64,000 nt of DNA, taken from contig CALVUD010000008.1 of assembly GCA_944363505.1 (NCBI GenBank), forward strand, positions 38,056-102,055. The letters run 5' to 3'. The DNA comes from an uncultured Clostridia bacterium (GTDB lineage Bacteria; Bacillota; Clostridia; Christensenellales; DTU072). The notes beneath the pieces are model-generated. The model was not told where the DNA came from. It ran no database searches and was given only the letters and a program-made list of their open reading frames with translations. The first letter of the stretch is position 1. Each line of letters begins with the position of its first letter. This document shows positions 55,273 to 64,000 of the stretch, piece after piece. The position numbers and the translations under genes are program-made.

Positions 55273-57000
55273 TTACGCTTCGGAGCCGACGCTTTCGGAG
55301 GGTTCCCCTTCCGTTTCGTTGGCGGAGCGTCTTGCCGCAAGCTCTGCCAGAATACGCTTATGCTCGGCATCGTCGAGACAGTATTTCCACGTCGGCAGCA
55401 CCGTCAGGATACACCCTATCGCGGGCGGGATCGAAACTATCACGAACAATACGCGCATATACGGCTCGAACTCGGGAACCGTTCTCGGCATAATGCCCGC
55501 CGAGATATAGTTGTTGACTTTTTCGACCTCGGAATCGCTGAATTTATATATCGCATAGAAAATACCGCTGATGATGGTGGCGATTCCGGACTGGAGCTTT
55601 GCGATAAAGGTCTGTCCCGCAAAGAATACGCCGTCGGGTCTTACGCCGTGAATATATTCTTCATAGTCGATACAGTCGGCGATCATATACGACTGGAGCA
55701 CCGTCGCAAAGCCGAGCGACGCGCCCGCGATTATGAATATGAAGAACAGCACCGCGACCCAGTACCAGTTCGCAAGCCCGCCCGGATCGGCAACGTACGC
55801 GATATACAGGAACATGAACGGTATGAAGCCGGCAAGGTTGGAATAGTTATACAGGTTCTTCTTGGAAACCTTGGTAAGTATCTTGGGGGCTATGCCCATG
55901 GCGACGAACTGCCCCACGAACACGCCGCCGCCGAGCAGCGCCATATAGACGATCGCCATAAGCGCGTCCTTATTGGCGAAATAATAGTTTATAAGCGGCA
56001 TCGCGGCGATCTGAATAAGCATCCTGGGACTGCCGAGAATACCCGAAAGCAGTATCTGACGGAAAGGCTTGTTCCCGAACATGATCTTGACGTTTTCCTT
56101 CAGCGTATAGCGCTTTTCGGAAGACGGCACCCTTTCCTTGATGTTTGGTCCGCACAGCTGGAACAGCGCCGCGCCCAACAGTCCGAACGCCGCCGCCGCG
56201 ATCAAAAATCCCCAACGTTCTCCCTGACGGGTCGCCTCGGAAAGTATCGGATTGACGACCAGATACTGTTCAAGTTCTTCATAGGGAATATTTTCGTTTA
56301 GTCCTTCGTTGAACGCCGCGGTATTCGCCTCGGATTCAGCTACTATCGCCTGCCACGCCTCCTCGGAACCGGCAAGTTTGACGCCTATGGGTTCGGAAAT
56401 GAATCCGCCTATCGCCAGCGCCGCGGGCTGCATCGCCAAAAGCGAGACCCCCGCGCCGATACCGCCGAATATACGCGCCATTGACAGAAGCTTGTTTCTC
56501 GCTTTCTCGTCCTCGGTCATCAACGAAGTTACGCCCCACAGCGGTATGTCGCCAACGGTATACGCAATTTCCCACAAAAGATACGTTACCGCCGCCCACG
56601 CCACGATCAGCGCGTTCATCGCCGTTTGTCCGACCTCGTAAAATCCGAAGTTGACGAAACACAACGTCGTTATGACGAATATCGGCATCGGAATATAGAT
56701 CAGATACGGACGGCATTTACCCCATTTAGTGCGCGTTTTATCGACGATCGTACCCATTATCGGGTCGTTTAACGCGTCCCATACACGCGCTATCGCCATT
56801 AAAACGGTAACGATGATGGCGGGAATCGCCAGAGTAAACTGGAAATAATAGGAAAGCGCCGCGCCCACCACGTTATAAATGATGTTCTGCCCTACCAAAC
56901 CGGCAAGATAGAAATTTCTCTCCCGCGAGGTATAGGTTCTGAGCGTGGGCTGTTGCTCGACGGATCCGACGGGAATAGTTTGCGCTGAGACGTCCGACAT
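55273..57000 (-). CDS. GPH-family (MelB-like) cation:sugar symporter
   Basis: 575 aa from ATG at 57000 (CAGGAG upstream); an upstream ATG at 57102 falls in the intergenic region. About twelve helices. MFS_2 signatures: VWDALNDPIMGTIVDKTRTKWGKCRPYL at the loop 2-3 region with the cation-site Asp residues, and EIAYTVGDIPLWG, ADCIDYEEYIHGVRPDGVFFAG in the second half. An extracellular insert (about residues 225-270) is long. Family members import melibiose, glucuronides or pentosides with Na+ or H+. Substrate unknown. Confidence 0.85.
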   Translation of the reverse strand: MSDVSAQTIPVGSVEQQPTLRTYTSRERNFYLAGLVGQNIIYNVVGAALSYYFQFTLAIPAIIVTVLMAIARVWDALNDPIMGTIVDKTRTKWGKCRPYLIYIPMPIFVITTLCFVNFGFYEVGQTAMNALIVAWAAVTYLLWEIAYTVGDIPLWGVTSLMTEDEKARNKLLSMARIFGGIGAGVSLLAMQPAALAIGGFISEPIGVKLAGSEEAWQAIVAESEANTAAFNEGLNENIPYEELEQYLVVNPILSEATRQGERWGFLIAAAAFGLLGAALFQLCGPNIKERVPSSEKRYTLKENVKIMFGNKPFRQILLSGILGSPRMLIQIAAMPLINYYFANKDALMAIVYMALLGGGVFVGQFVAMGIAPKILTKVSKKNLYNYSNLAGFIPFMFLYIAYVADPGGLANWYWVAVLFFIFIIAGASLGFATVLQSYMIADCIDYEEYIHGVRPDGVFFAGQTFIAKLQSGIATIISGIFYAIYKFSDSEVEKVNNYISAGIMPRTVPEFEPYMRVLFVIVSIPPAIGCILTVLPTWKYCLDDAEHKRILAELAARRSANETEGEPSESVGSEA

Positions 57001-57212
57001 AAAACACACTCCTGAACTGAAAAAATGGTTAAAAAAATTATAACAGCATCTGCGCCCCCCGTCAATACGGCTTGGAAAATTTTGTTTTCTCCGAGAAGTC
57101 AAACGCGCGCTGCTTCGCGAAGTCGGATCGGCGGCGTAAACGCTTGCTTAAAACGAAGGCTTGATATATAATGTATAAGGCGTTTTACGCCAATACACTC
57201 AGAGAGGCAAGT

Positions 57213-58574
57213 ATGAAATACGACGTTGTAATTGTCGGCGGCGGCATAGGCGGACTGATGGCCGCATACCGTCTGACAAAATCTGCTCCGAAACTCAAGG
57301 TTTTGATAATAGACCGCGGCAAATCGCTGAAAAAGCGCAAGTGCCCCCTTTCCAACCATCTTGTAAACGAATGTATCCGCTGCAAACAGTGCGCGATCAT
57401 GGAAGGTATAGGAGGAGCGGGCGCTTTCTCGGACGGAAAATTCAACATTACTACCGAATACGGCGGCTGGCTGCAGGATTATATCGGCAACGCCGAAACC
57501 ATGAGATATATCGGCGAAGTCTCCGACATCCTCGACGAATTCGGCGCGACCAAAAAGGAATACTCGCCCTCGGACGAAATAAAACTCAAATGTCTTCAGC
57601 ACGACCTGTACCTTTTACAGGCGCGCGTCAAACATCTGGGAACCGACGGCAACTTCCGCGTGATGTCGAACCTGATGGATCATCTGGAAACCGTCGCCGA
57701 CGTGCTCACCGAGGACGCGGTTACCGACGTCGATTTGAAAGAAAACGTCGTCATCACCGAAAAAAACGAGAGAATAACCTATAAAAACCTCATTCTCGCC
57801 ATCGGCAGATCGGGTTCCGAATGGTTCGGCAACTGGTGCAAGAAAAACGACCTGAAAGTCGTCAACAACCAGGTAGACATAGGCGTAAGGGTCGAACTGC
57901 CGCGTATAATCTGGGAAGACATCTCCCAAAAGATCTACGAGCCGAAGATCCTCTACCGTACGCGAGACCACGGCGACTGCACGAGGACTTTCTGCTTTAA
58001 CTCGGGCGGCGAGGTCGTTATCGAAAACAACGACGGAATGCTGACCGTCAACGGCCACGCCAACTCAGACCCCAAACTCAAGACCGAAAATTCCAACTTC
58101 GCCATTCTGTCCACCACGCGCTTTACCCAGCCTTTCAACGAGCCGATAGCTTATGCCAAACATATCTGCAAGCTGGCGAACATGATAGCGGGCGGCGGCG
58201 TGATAGTTCAGCGTTTCGGCGACCTGGTAAACGGCAGACGCTCCAACAGCCACCGCATTGCCCAGTCGCGCGTTCGCCCCACTCTGGACGCCGTAGCGGG
58301 CGACCTGGGTCTGTGCATTCCGAAGCGTCAGCTGGATAACATCATCGACACGCTGTACGCTCTGGACAAAATAGCGCCCGGCACTGCCAATTACGACACT
58401 CTGCTGTACGGCGTAGAGGCAAAATTCTATTCCATAAAACCCGATTTCATCGACGACGACTTCCGTATCACCCCGAACGTGTTCGCCATAGGCGACGGCG
58501 CGGGTATCACCAGAGGCCTCGCCCAGGCGGGAGCCAACGGACTGTACGTCGCTAACGCCATAATAAATAAATAA
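57213..58574 (+). CDS. FAD-dependent dehydrogenase (COG2509-like)
   Basis: 453 aa from ATG at 57213 (AGAGAGG upstream). N-terminal Rossmann loop VVIVGGGIGGLMAAYRLTKS, a Cys-rich stretch KCPLSNHLVNECIRCKQCAIMEG, GGAGAFSDGKFNITTEYGG, LILAIGRSGSEWF and the C-terminal FAD motif NVFAIGDGAGITRGLAQAGANG. The family is described as uncharacterised FAD-dependent dehydrogenases. It abuts nagA (10 bases), so the two are probably an operon, but a metabolic link is not clear. Confidence 0.82.
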   Translation: MKYDVVIVGGGIGGLMAAYRLTKSAPKLKVLIIDRGKSLKKRKCPLSNHLVNECIRCKQCAIMEGIGGAGAFSDGKFNITTEYGGWLQDYIGNAETMRYIGEVSDILDEFGATKKEYSPSDEIKLKCLQHDLYLLQARVKHLGTDGNFRVMSNLMDHLETVADVLTEDAVTDVDLKENVVITEKNERITYKNLILAIGRSGSEWFGNWCKKNDLKVVNNQVDIGVRVELPRIIWEDISQKIYEPKILYRTRDHGDCTRTFCFNSGGEVVIENNDGMLTVNGHANSDPKLKTENSNFAILSTTRFTQPFNEPIAYAKHICKLANMIAGGGVIVQRFGDLVNGRRSNSHRIAQSRVRPTLDAVAGDLGLCIPKRQLDNIIDTLYALDKIAPGTANYDTLLYGVEAKFYSIKPDFIDDDFRITPNVFAIGDGAGITRGLAQAGANGLYVANAIINK

Positions 58575-58584
58575 CGGAGTCATT

Positions 58585-59721
58585 ATGCAAAAAATCGAAG
58601 GCGTGTATATACTGAAAAACGGCGTCATGTCCAACGAACCGAAAGACGTCTATCTCGATAAAGGCGTCATCGCGGACATAACCGACTCTGCCGCTACGCC
58701 CGCCGAACCCCTGTTCGCCACGGCTGGATTCATCGACGAGCATACCCACGGCGGTTACGGGCACGACTATTTCGAGGCGACCCAGGAAGCCGCCGACGCG
58801 GTGGCGAAGTTTCATCTGGACAACGGAACGACCTCGTTCGTGGCTACCGCCGTTGCAACAAAACTCAAAGATCTGGATATCCAGATCTCCAAAATCAGGA
58901 GCCTTAATAAAAATTACGCGGATATGATCGGACTGCATATGGAAGGTCCGTTCATCTCCGTAAAGAAAAAAGGCGCTCAGCCCGAAGAGAACATAAAGCC
59001 CGTTTTCGAGGAGAGCGACGCCGAGTTCTTCATAAAGAACAAAGACATCCTTAAGATAATCACCCTGTGTCCGCACGTCGGGAACGCCGACAAACTTGTC
59101 AGCCTTCTGACCTCGCTCGGAATAACAGCGCACGCGGGACACGACGACAGCATCGAACCCGAAATCACGAAGTGCGTCGAAAACGGCCTGACGGGCGCGA
59201 CGCATCTGTATTGCGCCTCGTCGGGACTGGGCAGAAGAAAAGGCGATCTGACAAAATACATGGGACTGAACGAAACCGCCCTGCTGAAAAACGAGATCGA
59301 TGCCGAAGTCATCGCGGACGGCATACACATTCCGCGTTCGCTGTTCGAGCTGATATTAAAAAACAAAGGCTATCGCAGGATAATGCTGGTATCCGACTCC
59401 CTCTCCGCGGCGGGTATGCCCGTCGGAAATTACAAACTGGGCGTGGACATCGACATTTACAACAACGGCGACGTCGCGCTTTTGGCGGATTTCAGCGCGC
59501 TTGCGGGCAGCATCACTCCCGTGTCGAAGATGGTAAGGATCCTCGTGGGCTACGGCATCCCCCTTGCCGAAGCCGTTTATATGGGCAACGAATCGCCGGC
59601 AAAGCATCTGGGACTTACCGACCGCGGCGTGCTGGAAATCGGAAAACGCGCCGACATATGCCTTTTGAGCGCCGACGCGGAACTTAAAGGCGTTTATCTG
59701 AAAGGCGAAAAAATAAAATAA
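58585..59721 (+). CDS. nagA: N-acetylglucosamine-6-phosphate deacetylase
   Basis: 378 aa, usual length. Amidohydrolase motifs: IDEHTHGGYGHDYFEA, GLHMEGPFIS with metal Glu, AHAGHDDS, GATHLYCA and VSDSLSAAGMP with the catalytic Asp. Produces GlcN-6-P and acetate from GlcNAc-6-P, feeding glycolysis through NagB or the GlmM-GlmU fusion for wall synthesis. ACGGAG precedes the ATG. Confidence 0.95.
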   Translation: MQKIEGVYILKNGVMSNEPKDVYLDKGVIADITDSAATPAEPLFATAGFIDEHTHGGYGHDYFEATQEAADAVAKFHLDNGTTSFVATAVATKLKDLDIQISKIRSLNKNYADMIGLHMEGPFISVKKKGAQPEENIKPVFEESDAEFFIKNKDILKIITLCPHVGNADKLVSLLTSLGITAHAGHDDSIEPEITKCVENGLTGATHLYCASSGLGRRKGDLTKYMGLNETALLKNEIDAEVIADGIHIPRSLFELILKNKGYRRIMLVSDSLSAAGMPVGNYKLGVDIDIYNNGDVALLADFSALAGSITPVSKMVRILVGYGIPLAEAVYMGNESPAKHLGLTDRGVLEIGKRADICLLSADAELKGVYLKGEKIK

Positions 59722-59734
59722 ATATCACTGTTGC

Positions 59735-59763
59735 GACCGACCCCCGACGGGGTCGGTTTTTTT
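59735..59763 (+). terminator. nagA terminator
   Basis: ACCGACCCC / GGGGTCGGT stem followed by seven T. Confidence 0.9.
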
Positions 59764-59839
59764 CGGTTATCGGTGTTGATTACAGCCCTATTATATGATA
59801 TGATGGATTTAATAAACCTTAAAATCGGGAGATAAGAAT

Positions 59840-60265
59840 ATGGACTGGTGGGTTTGGTTGATAATAGCGATAGTCGCGGTCGTCGTTTTAGGACTTATCG
59901 CGGGAGCGATAAACCGCTTCTTTATCAGGCGTTACGGCGTCAGCCTGTTCGTGGGCGGATTTTTCGCGTTGATAGCTGCGGCATGTATCGCGGGCGGCGT
60001 GTTCTTGGTGAAGGACGGCAGCGGCGTGGGCTGGGCGCTTGTGGGCGTCGGCGCGGTCATACTGCTGATACTGATGATAATCGACTTTAAAAAATGCGGC
60101 GTCGTCACGGGTTTATTCGCGCTGATTCTACAAATCGTATTCTGCGTTCCGGGCATACTGCTTATCTTCGACCTGTTGTTCAATCACGGCAGATCGACGC
60201 TTGCCTCCAGAAACAAGGCTTCGCGCGCGTATAACGAATATATTTCGAATAACCGCGAAGAATAA
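59840..60265 (+). CDS. Small integral membrane protein, unknown function
   Basis: 141 aa with four hydrophobic segments (about 3-25, 40-62, 68-88, 95-118) and a polar tail (RNKASRAYNEYISNNREE). Not recognised. The N-terminus MDWWVWLIIAIVAVVVLGLI is a helix with cytosolic Arg residues after it. GGGAGATAAG precedes the ATG. Monocistronic between two terminators. Confidence 0.7.
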   Translation: MDWWVWLIIAIVAVVVLGLIAGAINRFFIRRYGVSLFVGGFFALIAAACIAGGVFLVKDGSGVGWALVGVGAVILLILMIIDFKKCGVVTGLFALILQIVFCVPGILLIFDLLFNHGRSTLASRNKASRAYNEYISNNREE

Positions 60266-60286
60266 CCTTACAACGAAAATATTTCA

Positions 60287-60315
60287 AAACGGCGGAGAAA
60301 CTCTCCGCCGTTTTA
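60287..60315. terminator. Terminator between convergent genes
   Basis: AAAACGGCGGAGA / TCTCCGCCGTTTT stem, useful on both strands. Confidence 0.85.
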
Positions 60316-60356
60316 ATTTTCCGGATCTCCGGACCGAAAAGCCGTGGCTTTCCCGG

Positions 60357-61442
60357 TCATACGTTGAATCTGAACAGCACCACGTCCCCCTCTTTGAAAA
60401 CGTAGTCCTTGCCCTCGCTTCTGACCTTACCCTTTTCTTTGGCGGCGTTGAAGGAGCCGCACTCGATCAGCGTGTCGTAATCCACCACTTCGGCGCGTAT
60501 GAATCCGCGCTCGAAATCGGTATGGATCTTACCTGCCGCCTGAGGCGCTTTCGTGCCGACGGGAATAGTCCAGGCGCGCGTTTCCTTTTCGCCCGCCGTC
60601 AGGAAGCTCATCAGCCCCAACAGTTTATAAGAACTTTTTATCAACCTGTCCAGACCCGACGTCTCTATCCCCAGCTCTTCCATGAACACGGCGCGGTCTT
60701 CGGGTTCGAGTTCGTTCAGTTCCGCCTCGATCTTTGCACAAAGCTCTATGACTTCGCTTCCCTCCGCCGCGGCGTATTCGCGCACCCTGTCGACATACCG
60801 TTTATCCCCCGAAGCGTCCTCGGATACGTTGGCGCAATATATGACCTTTTTACCGCTGAGAAGATAAAGCGGATCGATGTAAGCGCGTTCTTCGTCGCTA
60901 AGCGCCACACCTCTCGCGCACTTGCCGTCCGACAGCGCGGCATATACTTTTTCCAGCGCCTCCAGCTCGGGAATATACTTTTTGTCGCCGCCTTTCATTG
61001 CGGTCTTTGTCCTGTCTATTTTGCGTGAAAGGGTGTCCAGATCCGCAAGTATGAGTTCCGTATTTATCGTTTCTATGTCGCGTATCGGATCCACGCCGCC
61101 GTCGACGTGGGTGATGTCGGAATTTTCGAAGCACCTGACGACGTGCACTATCGCGTCCACTTCCCTGATGTGCGACAAAAACTTGTTGCCCAGTCCTTCG
61201 CCGTGGCTCGCGCCTTTGACCAGTCCCGCTATATCGACGAATTCCACGGTGGCGTACACTATCCTTTTGCAGTTGTAAAGCGCCGCCAGTTTGTTCAGCC
61301 GTTCGTCCTTAACCGCCACCACGCCGACGTTCGGTTCTATGGTGCAGAACGGGTAATTCGCCACTTCCGCTCCCGCCGAAGTCAAGGCGTTAAACAACGT
61401 GCTCTTCCCCACGTTGGGAAGTCCGACTATGCCGAGTTTCAT
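60357..61442 (-). CDS. ychF: Redox-regulated ATPase/GTPase YchF (OLA1 family)
   Basis: 361 aa, usual length. P-loop [15 protein letters not shown] at the N-terminus, [13 protein letters not shown] switch region, [18 protein letters not shown] and a C-terminal TGS domain ending [11 protein letters not shown]. Obg-like ribosome-binding ATPase. ATG overlaps the sigH stop. Confidence 0.96.
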   Translation of the reverse strand: MKLGIVGLPNVGKSTLFNALTSAGAEVANYPFCTIEPNVGVVAVKDERLNKLAALYNCKRIVYATVEFVDIAGLVKGASHGEGLGNKFLSHIREVDAIVHVVRCFENSDITHVDGGVDPIRDIETINTELILADLDTLSRKIDRTKTAMKGGDKKYIPELEALEKVYAALSDGKCARGVALSDEERAYIDPLYLLSGKKVIYCANVSEDASGDKRYVDRVREYAAAEGSEVIELCAKIEAELNELEPEDRAVFMEELGIETSGLDRLIKSSYKLLGLMSFLTAGEKETRAWTIPVGTKAPQAAGKIHTDFERGFIRAEVVDYDTLIECGSFNAAKEKGKVRSEGKDYVFKEGDVVLFRFNV

Positions 61443-62044
61443 TTATCGTCCTCCGCAATGTAATAGTTTCTTATTTTATTTTTTGCGGCGCTCAGCGCGT
61501 TGTCCACGGACTTTGCGCCGATGCCGAGTTTTTCGGCGATCTCGTTATACCCGAAACCGTCCAGATACAGCGACAAAACCTTGTATTGTCTGTCGCTCAG
61601 CAGCCCTTTCATTCTGCGCATGAAGCTGTTTTCGCTTTCTTCGCGTATGAAATTCGTAACGGGATCGGAATAATAGCCGGGCGGTTCCGAGCGTGCGTCC
61701 TCGTCCTCGCTCTCGCTCAGCGACACGCTGAGTCTGTTCAGCGCGTTTGCGGCGCCGAGATTTTTTCTGACCACGTCTTTCAGATGGTTCCCGACGCATA
61801 CCGACGCATATGTGCGGAAAGACGCGTTCTTTTCGGGGTCGTAGCTTCGTGCGGCATTATAAAAAGCGATCATCGCTTCCTGGATGAGATCTCCTACGTC
61901 GCCGCCCCCCACGACGTAATACGAACGCGCCAGCTTGTTGACGGCGTGGCGATGTTTGGAATATAACCGCTCGAACCACTTGTCGTCGGTAGACATCAGC
62001 CCGATTATTTCGATATCTTCGGCGTCGGAATTTGTCGGAGTCAT
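61439..62044 (-). CDS. sigH: RNA polymerase sigma-H-type factor
   Basis: 201 aa sigma-70 family. Region 2: DLIQEAMIAFYNAARSYDPEKNASFRTYASVCV; region 4: LSDRQYKVLSLYLDGFGYNEIAEKLGIGAKSVDNALSAAK. Matches SigH, which in sporulating Firmicutes starts sporulation and stationary-phase genes. Its place after rlmB is the normal SigH neighbourhood. Overlaps both neighbours by four bases. Confidence 0.88.
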   Translation of the reverse strand: MTPTNSDAEDIEIIGLMSTDDKWFERLYSKHRHAVNKLARSYYVVGGGDVGDLIQEAMIAFYNAARSYDPEKNASFRTYASVCVGNHLKDVVRKNLGAANALNRLSVSLSESEDEDARSEPPGYYSDPVTNFIREESENSFMRRMKGLLSDRQYKVLSLYLDGFGYNEIAEKLGIGAKSVDNALSAAKNKIRNYYIAEDDK

Positions 62045-62769
62045 TTTTTTATCCTTTGTCTGACGGCTTCGTAAGCTACGACGGCGGAGGCTACCGAGGC
62101 GTTCAGCGAATTGACGTTGCCGAACTGCGGTATGCCGATGACTCCGTCCGCAAGTTCTTTGGTAAGGCGGTGTACGCCGCTGTTCTCGCCGCCTATTATC
62201 AAAGCGACGTCGCCCGTCAGATCTGTTTTGTACATTTCTGCGCCCTGGGCGTCCAGCGCGAATACCCTCGCGCCTTCTTCTTTGAGATACCGCACGGCGT
62301 CGTTGATATTCGTTACTTTTACGACCTTCACGTACTGTATCGCGCCCGCGCTCGTTTTCGTAACGGTATCGGTAACGCCCGCGCCGCGGTGTTTGGGCAC
62401 AATTACCGCGGTGATTCCGGCGCAGTCCGCCACTCTGATCACCGCGCCGAGATTATGCGGATCCTCGACGCCGTCGAGTATCAGTATAAACAGCGCTTCG
62501 CCCTTTTGCCTCGCTTCGGCGACGACCTCTTCCAGATCGAAATATTTATAATCGGACGTAACGGCGATAACCCCCTGATGCGCCGCGCCCGCAGCGTTTT
62601 TGTCGAGCCACACCCTGTCCACGAAGGTCGTCTTTATCCCGCGTTCGCGCGCTTTTTTCAATATTCGCCCGATAGCTTCGGAGCGCATATCTTTCATCAC
62701 GCAAAGTTTTTCGACGTTTTTTCCCGAATCCAGCGCCTCCAAAACGGCGTTCTTACCTATCTGAAGCAT
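62041..62769 (-). CDS. rlmB: 23S rRNA 2'-O-methyltransferase (TrmH/RlmB family)
   Basis: 242 aa. SpoU knot motifs: LDGVEDPHNLGAVIRVADCAG (motif 1), IIGGENSGVHRLTKELADG (motif 2) and IPQFGNVNSLNASVASAVV (motif 3). N-terminal substrate-binding domain IGKNAVLEALDSGKNVEKL. The RlmB name follows operon context; other SpoU targets are possible. It follows mrnC after 10 bases. Confidence 0.9.
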   Translation of the reverse strand: MLQIGKNAVLEALDSGKNVEKLCVMKDMRSEAIGRILKKARERGIKTTFVDRVWLDKNAAGAAHQGVIAVTSDYKYFDLEEVVAEARQKGEALFILILDGVEDPHNLGAVIRVADCAGITAVIVPKHRGAGVTDTVTKTSAGAIQYVKVVKVTNINDAVRYLKEEGARVFALDAQGAEMYKTDLTGDVALIIGGENSGVHRLTKELADGVIGIPQFGNVNSLNASVASAVVAYEAVRQRIKK

Positions 62770-62779
62770 TTTACCTCCG

Positions 62780-63220
62780 TCAATCCCTATGCCCTTCTTC
62801 GCCGTTTGCCGAAAAATATGCCGCGTTGATAAGCTCCGTCAACCTTTCGTTCTTGCCGGTCAGATACAGATACCCTATCAGCCCTTCCAGCCCCGTAGCC
62901 ACGATATAATCGTATACGTCGATGTGCCTGGACGAAAAGGTGTGCGTGTTCCTGGAACGCTTGTAAACGCGCGTTTCTTCCTCGGAAAGCAGCTTTTCTA
63001 TGTTCCTGAAAGCCTTTGCCTGCGCCTCGGCGGATACTTCGCGTATCTGAGCGCGGTGCATCTCGCCGCTTTTGGTTCCCATGCTGAGGGCAAGGCGCGT
63101 CCTGACCGCGAGCGTCTGGACAGCGTCGCCCACGAACGCCAGCACCCCCGCGTCCAGAGCGTCCGCTTCCGAATCGGAAATCGGGGCGGCTATCCGAGGC
63201 ATTTTCGATATGTCGTTCAT
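62780..63220 (-). CDS. mrnC: Mini-ribonuclease 3
   Basis: 146 aa. A single RNase III catalytic domain without a dsRNA-binding domain: LAFVGDAVQTLAVRTRLA, KSGEMHRAQIREVSAEAQAKA, EEETRVYKRSRN and DYIVATGLEGLIGYLYLTG with catalytic Asp and Glu residues. Trims 23S rRNA ends. First gene of the mrnC-rlmB-sigH-ychF group. Confidence 0.93.
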   Translation of the reverse strand: MNDISKMPRIAAPISDSEADALDAGVLAFVGDAVQTLAVRTRLALSMGTKSGEMHRAQIREVSAEAQAKAFRNIEKLLSEEETRVYKRSRNTHTFSSRHIDVYDYIVATGLEGLIGYLYLTGKNERLTELINAAYFSANGEEGHRD

Positions 63221-63376
63221 AATAAATCAGTATACCACCCCCGCAGCATTATTGCAACCTTTTCCGCCACGGGCGCCCTTTTCCGCTGCTTTTTAAAACT
63301 TCGGCGCACTCGGTAAATGCCTGAAAAAACAAGGCTTCCGCACCGCGGAAGCGCTCGAATATTTTCCCCAAAACAG

Positions 63377-63405
63377 TTGACAAAGGATAAATGCTTTGAT
63401 ATGAT
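63377..63405 (+). promoter_or_regulatory. tRNA operon promoter
   Basis: TTGACA (63377-63382), 17-base spacer, TATGAT (63400-63405), 28 bases before the first tRNA. A CTTCCGC/GCGGAAG hairpin lies at about 63329-63350. Confidence 0.85.
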
Positions 63406-63433
63406 ATTTAGGCGCGTGAAGCGTATTCAATGT

Positions 63434-63510
63434 GGCGGCGTAGCTTAGTTGGTTAGAGCGGCCGGTTCATACCCGGCAGGTCGTTGGTTCGAATCTGACC
63501 GCCGCTACCA
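63434..63510 (+). tRNA. tRNA-Met (CAT)
   Basis: GGCGGCG acceptor with CGCCGCT, CAT anticodon in CCGGTTCATACCCGG, T arm GTTGG-TTCGAAT-CTGAC, CCA encoded. Elongator Met is likely; a lysidine-modified Ile tRNA cannot be excluded from the anticodon alone. Confidence 0.9.
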
Positions 63511-63518
63511 AAACTTAA

Positions 63519-63593
63519 GGCCCCGTGGTCAAGCGGTCAAGACATCGCCCTTTCACGGCGGTAACAGGGGTTCGATTCCCCTCGGGGTCACCA
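63519..63593 (+). tRNA. tRNA-Glu (TTC)
   Basis: Acceptor GGCCCCG with CGGGGTC, anticodon TTC in CCCTTTCACGG, T arm AGGGG-TTCGATT-CCCCT, CCA encoded. Confidence 0.95.
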
Positions 63594-63598
63594 AAAGT

Positions 63599-63674
63599 GG
63601 AGGCATAGCTCAGTTGGGAGAGCGCTTGCCTTACAAGCAAGATGTCATAGGTTCAAGTCCTATTGTCTCCACCA
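63599..63674 (+). tRNA. tRNA-Val (TAC)
   Basis: Acceptor GGAGGCA with TGTCTCC, anticodon TAC in TTGCCTTACAAGCAA, T arm ATAGG-TTCAAGT-CCTAT, CCA encoded. Confidence 0.95.
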
Positions 63675-63676
63675 CA

Positions 63677-63717
63677 AGCAAACAAAATCGAACCCGATTT
63701 TGTTTGCTTTTTCTTTT
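63677..63717 (+). terminator. tRNA operon terminator
   Basis: AGCAAACAAAATCG and its full complement form a 14-bp stem, followed by TTTTTCTTTT. A second hairpin at about 63725-63757 (GGCAATCCG / CGGACTGCC then TTTTT) lies just after. Confidence 0.9.
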
Positions 63718-63772
63718 ATCAGCATAAGGCAATCCGTAATTTGCGGACTGCCTTTTTGCTTTGTTGCGTTAT

Positions 63773-64000
63773 TCAGACTTTCATTATGGTATAAACCGGA
63801 ACAGATATCGTTTGTCCGCTTTGCGGAACGGTGTAAGGAAGATACAACATTTTTTCGTAAAAAGAAAAGCCCCGATTTTCATCGGAGCCTTCCGCTATCG
63901 AAAGATATTTCATCTGTGCGCTTTTTCTTCTGCGCCATATAGTGGAAAGATTCAATGCAAACATTCTTGCCTGTTCGGTAAAGCCTATTCCTGCCATATA
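63773..64000 (-). CDS. Partial hypothetical protein (3' end)
   Basis: The frame is open to the window edge and ends at 63773, so this is probably the C-terminal ~75 residues of a longer protein; an in-frame ATG at 63997 also exists. FALNLSTIWRRRKSAQMKYLSIAEGSDENRG and a hydrophobic tail are visible, but I do not recognise it. Confidence 0.35.
   Translation of the reverse strand, partial: YMAGIGFTEQARMFALNLSTIWRRRKSAQMKYLSIAEGSDENRGFSFYEKMLYLPYTVPQSGQTISVPVYTIMKV

Overview
The window looks like chromosome of an uncultured, probably gut-dwelling, anaerobic Clostridia-type Firmicute, possibly near Christensenellales. The evidence is the mrnC-rlmB-sigH gene order, a SigH-type sigma factor, rubrerythrin, GGAGG ribosome sites, clean sigma-A promoters, a collagen-like (BclA-type) protein gene beside a glycosyltransferase gene, InlB-type repeat surface proteins and a BMP-lipoprotein ABC transporter. 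The taxon is inference; the gene calls rest on motifs read in the translations.

Layout. 1-5802 (-): 5' part of a giant membrane-anchored surface protein that runs off the window. 5959-11980 (-): an unusual GlmM-GlmU acetyltransferase fusion, a dihydrolipoamide dehydrogenase, a hypothetical, a PIG-L deacetylase and dnaN. 12235-13490: initiator tRNA followed by about 1.1 kb of non-coding direct and inverted repeats. 13506-18169 (-): NAD(P)H-hydrate dehydratase and a two-domain metallophosphoesterase. 18362-22275 (+): mntP, a lipid-kinase-like gene, glycerate kinase and deoB. 22334-27427 (-): nucleoside-type ABC importer (two permeases, double ATPase, BMP lipoprotein) behind a 230-nt structured leader that I could not assign to a riboswitch class. 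27834-30100 (-): DUF2804 protein and a GT2-TPR glycosyltransferase, the latter divergent from the collagen-like gene.

The most notable region is 30690-45615. A 14.9-kb element with a TnpX/TndX-like large serine recombinase and a TnpW-like small protein at one end interrupts the collagen-like gene. The element ends are 22-bp inverted repeats (20/22 matching) around an AC core, as expected of attP arms. Removing the interval between the two AC cores restores one 296-codon collagen-like ORF in frame. The cargo is almost a complete tungsten-enzyme package: an AOR-family oxidoreductase, MoaD-like, MogA/MoaB, MoeA, a MoeA-PBP fusion, MoaA, MoaC, a MOSC protein, a MoeB/ThiF-like E1 enzyme and a TupABC tungstate importer with a Moco/Tuco-riboswitch-like leader. 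The TupA protein appears circularly permuted. MoaE is absent.

46045-64000: amino-acid-kinase-like protein, QueH, a GH18 protein, ROK kinase plus DUF4380 protein, a transglutaminase-like lipoprotein, rubrerythrin, GPH sugar symporter, FAD dehydrogenase, NagA, a small membrane protein, the ychF-sigH-rlmB-mrnC operon, and a tRNA-Met/Glu/Val cluster. NagA, the GlmM-GlmU fusion, the ROK kinase, GH18 and GPH genes together suggest active amino-sugar and glycan metabolism.
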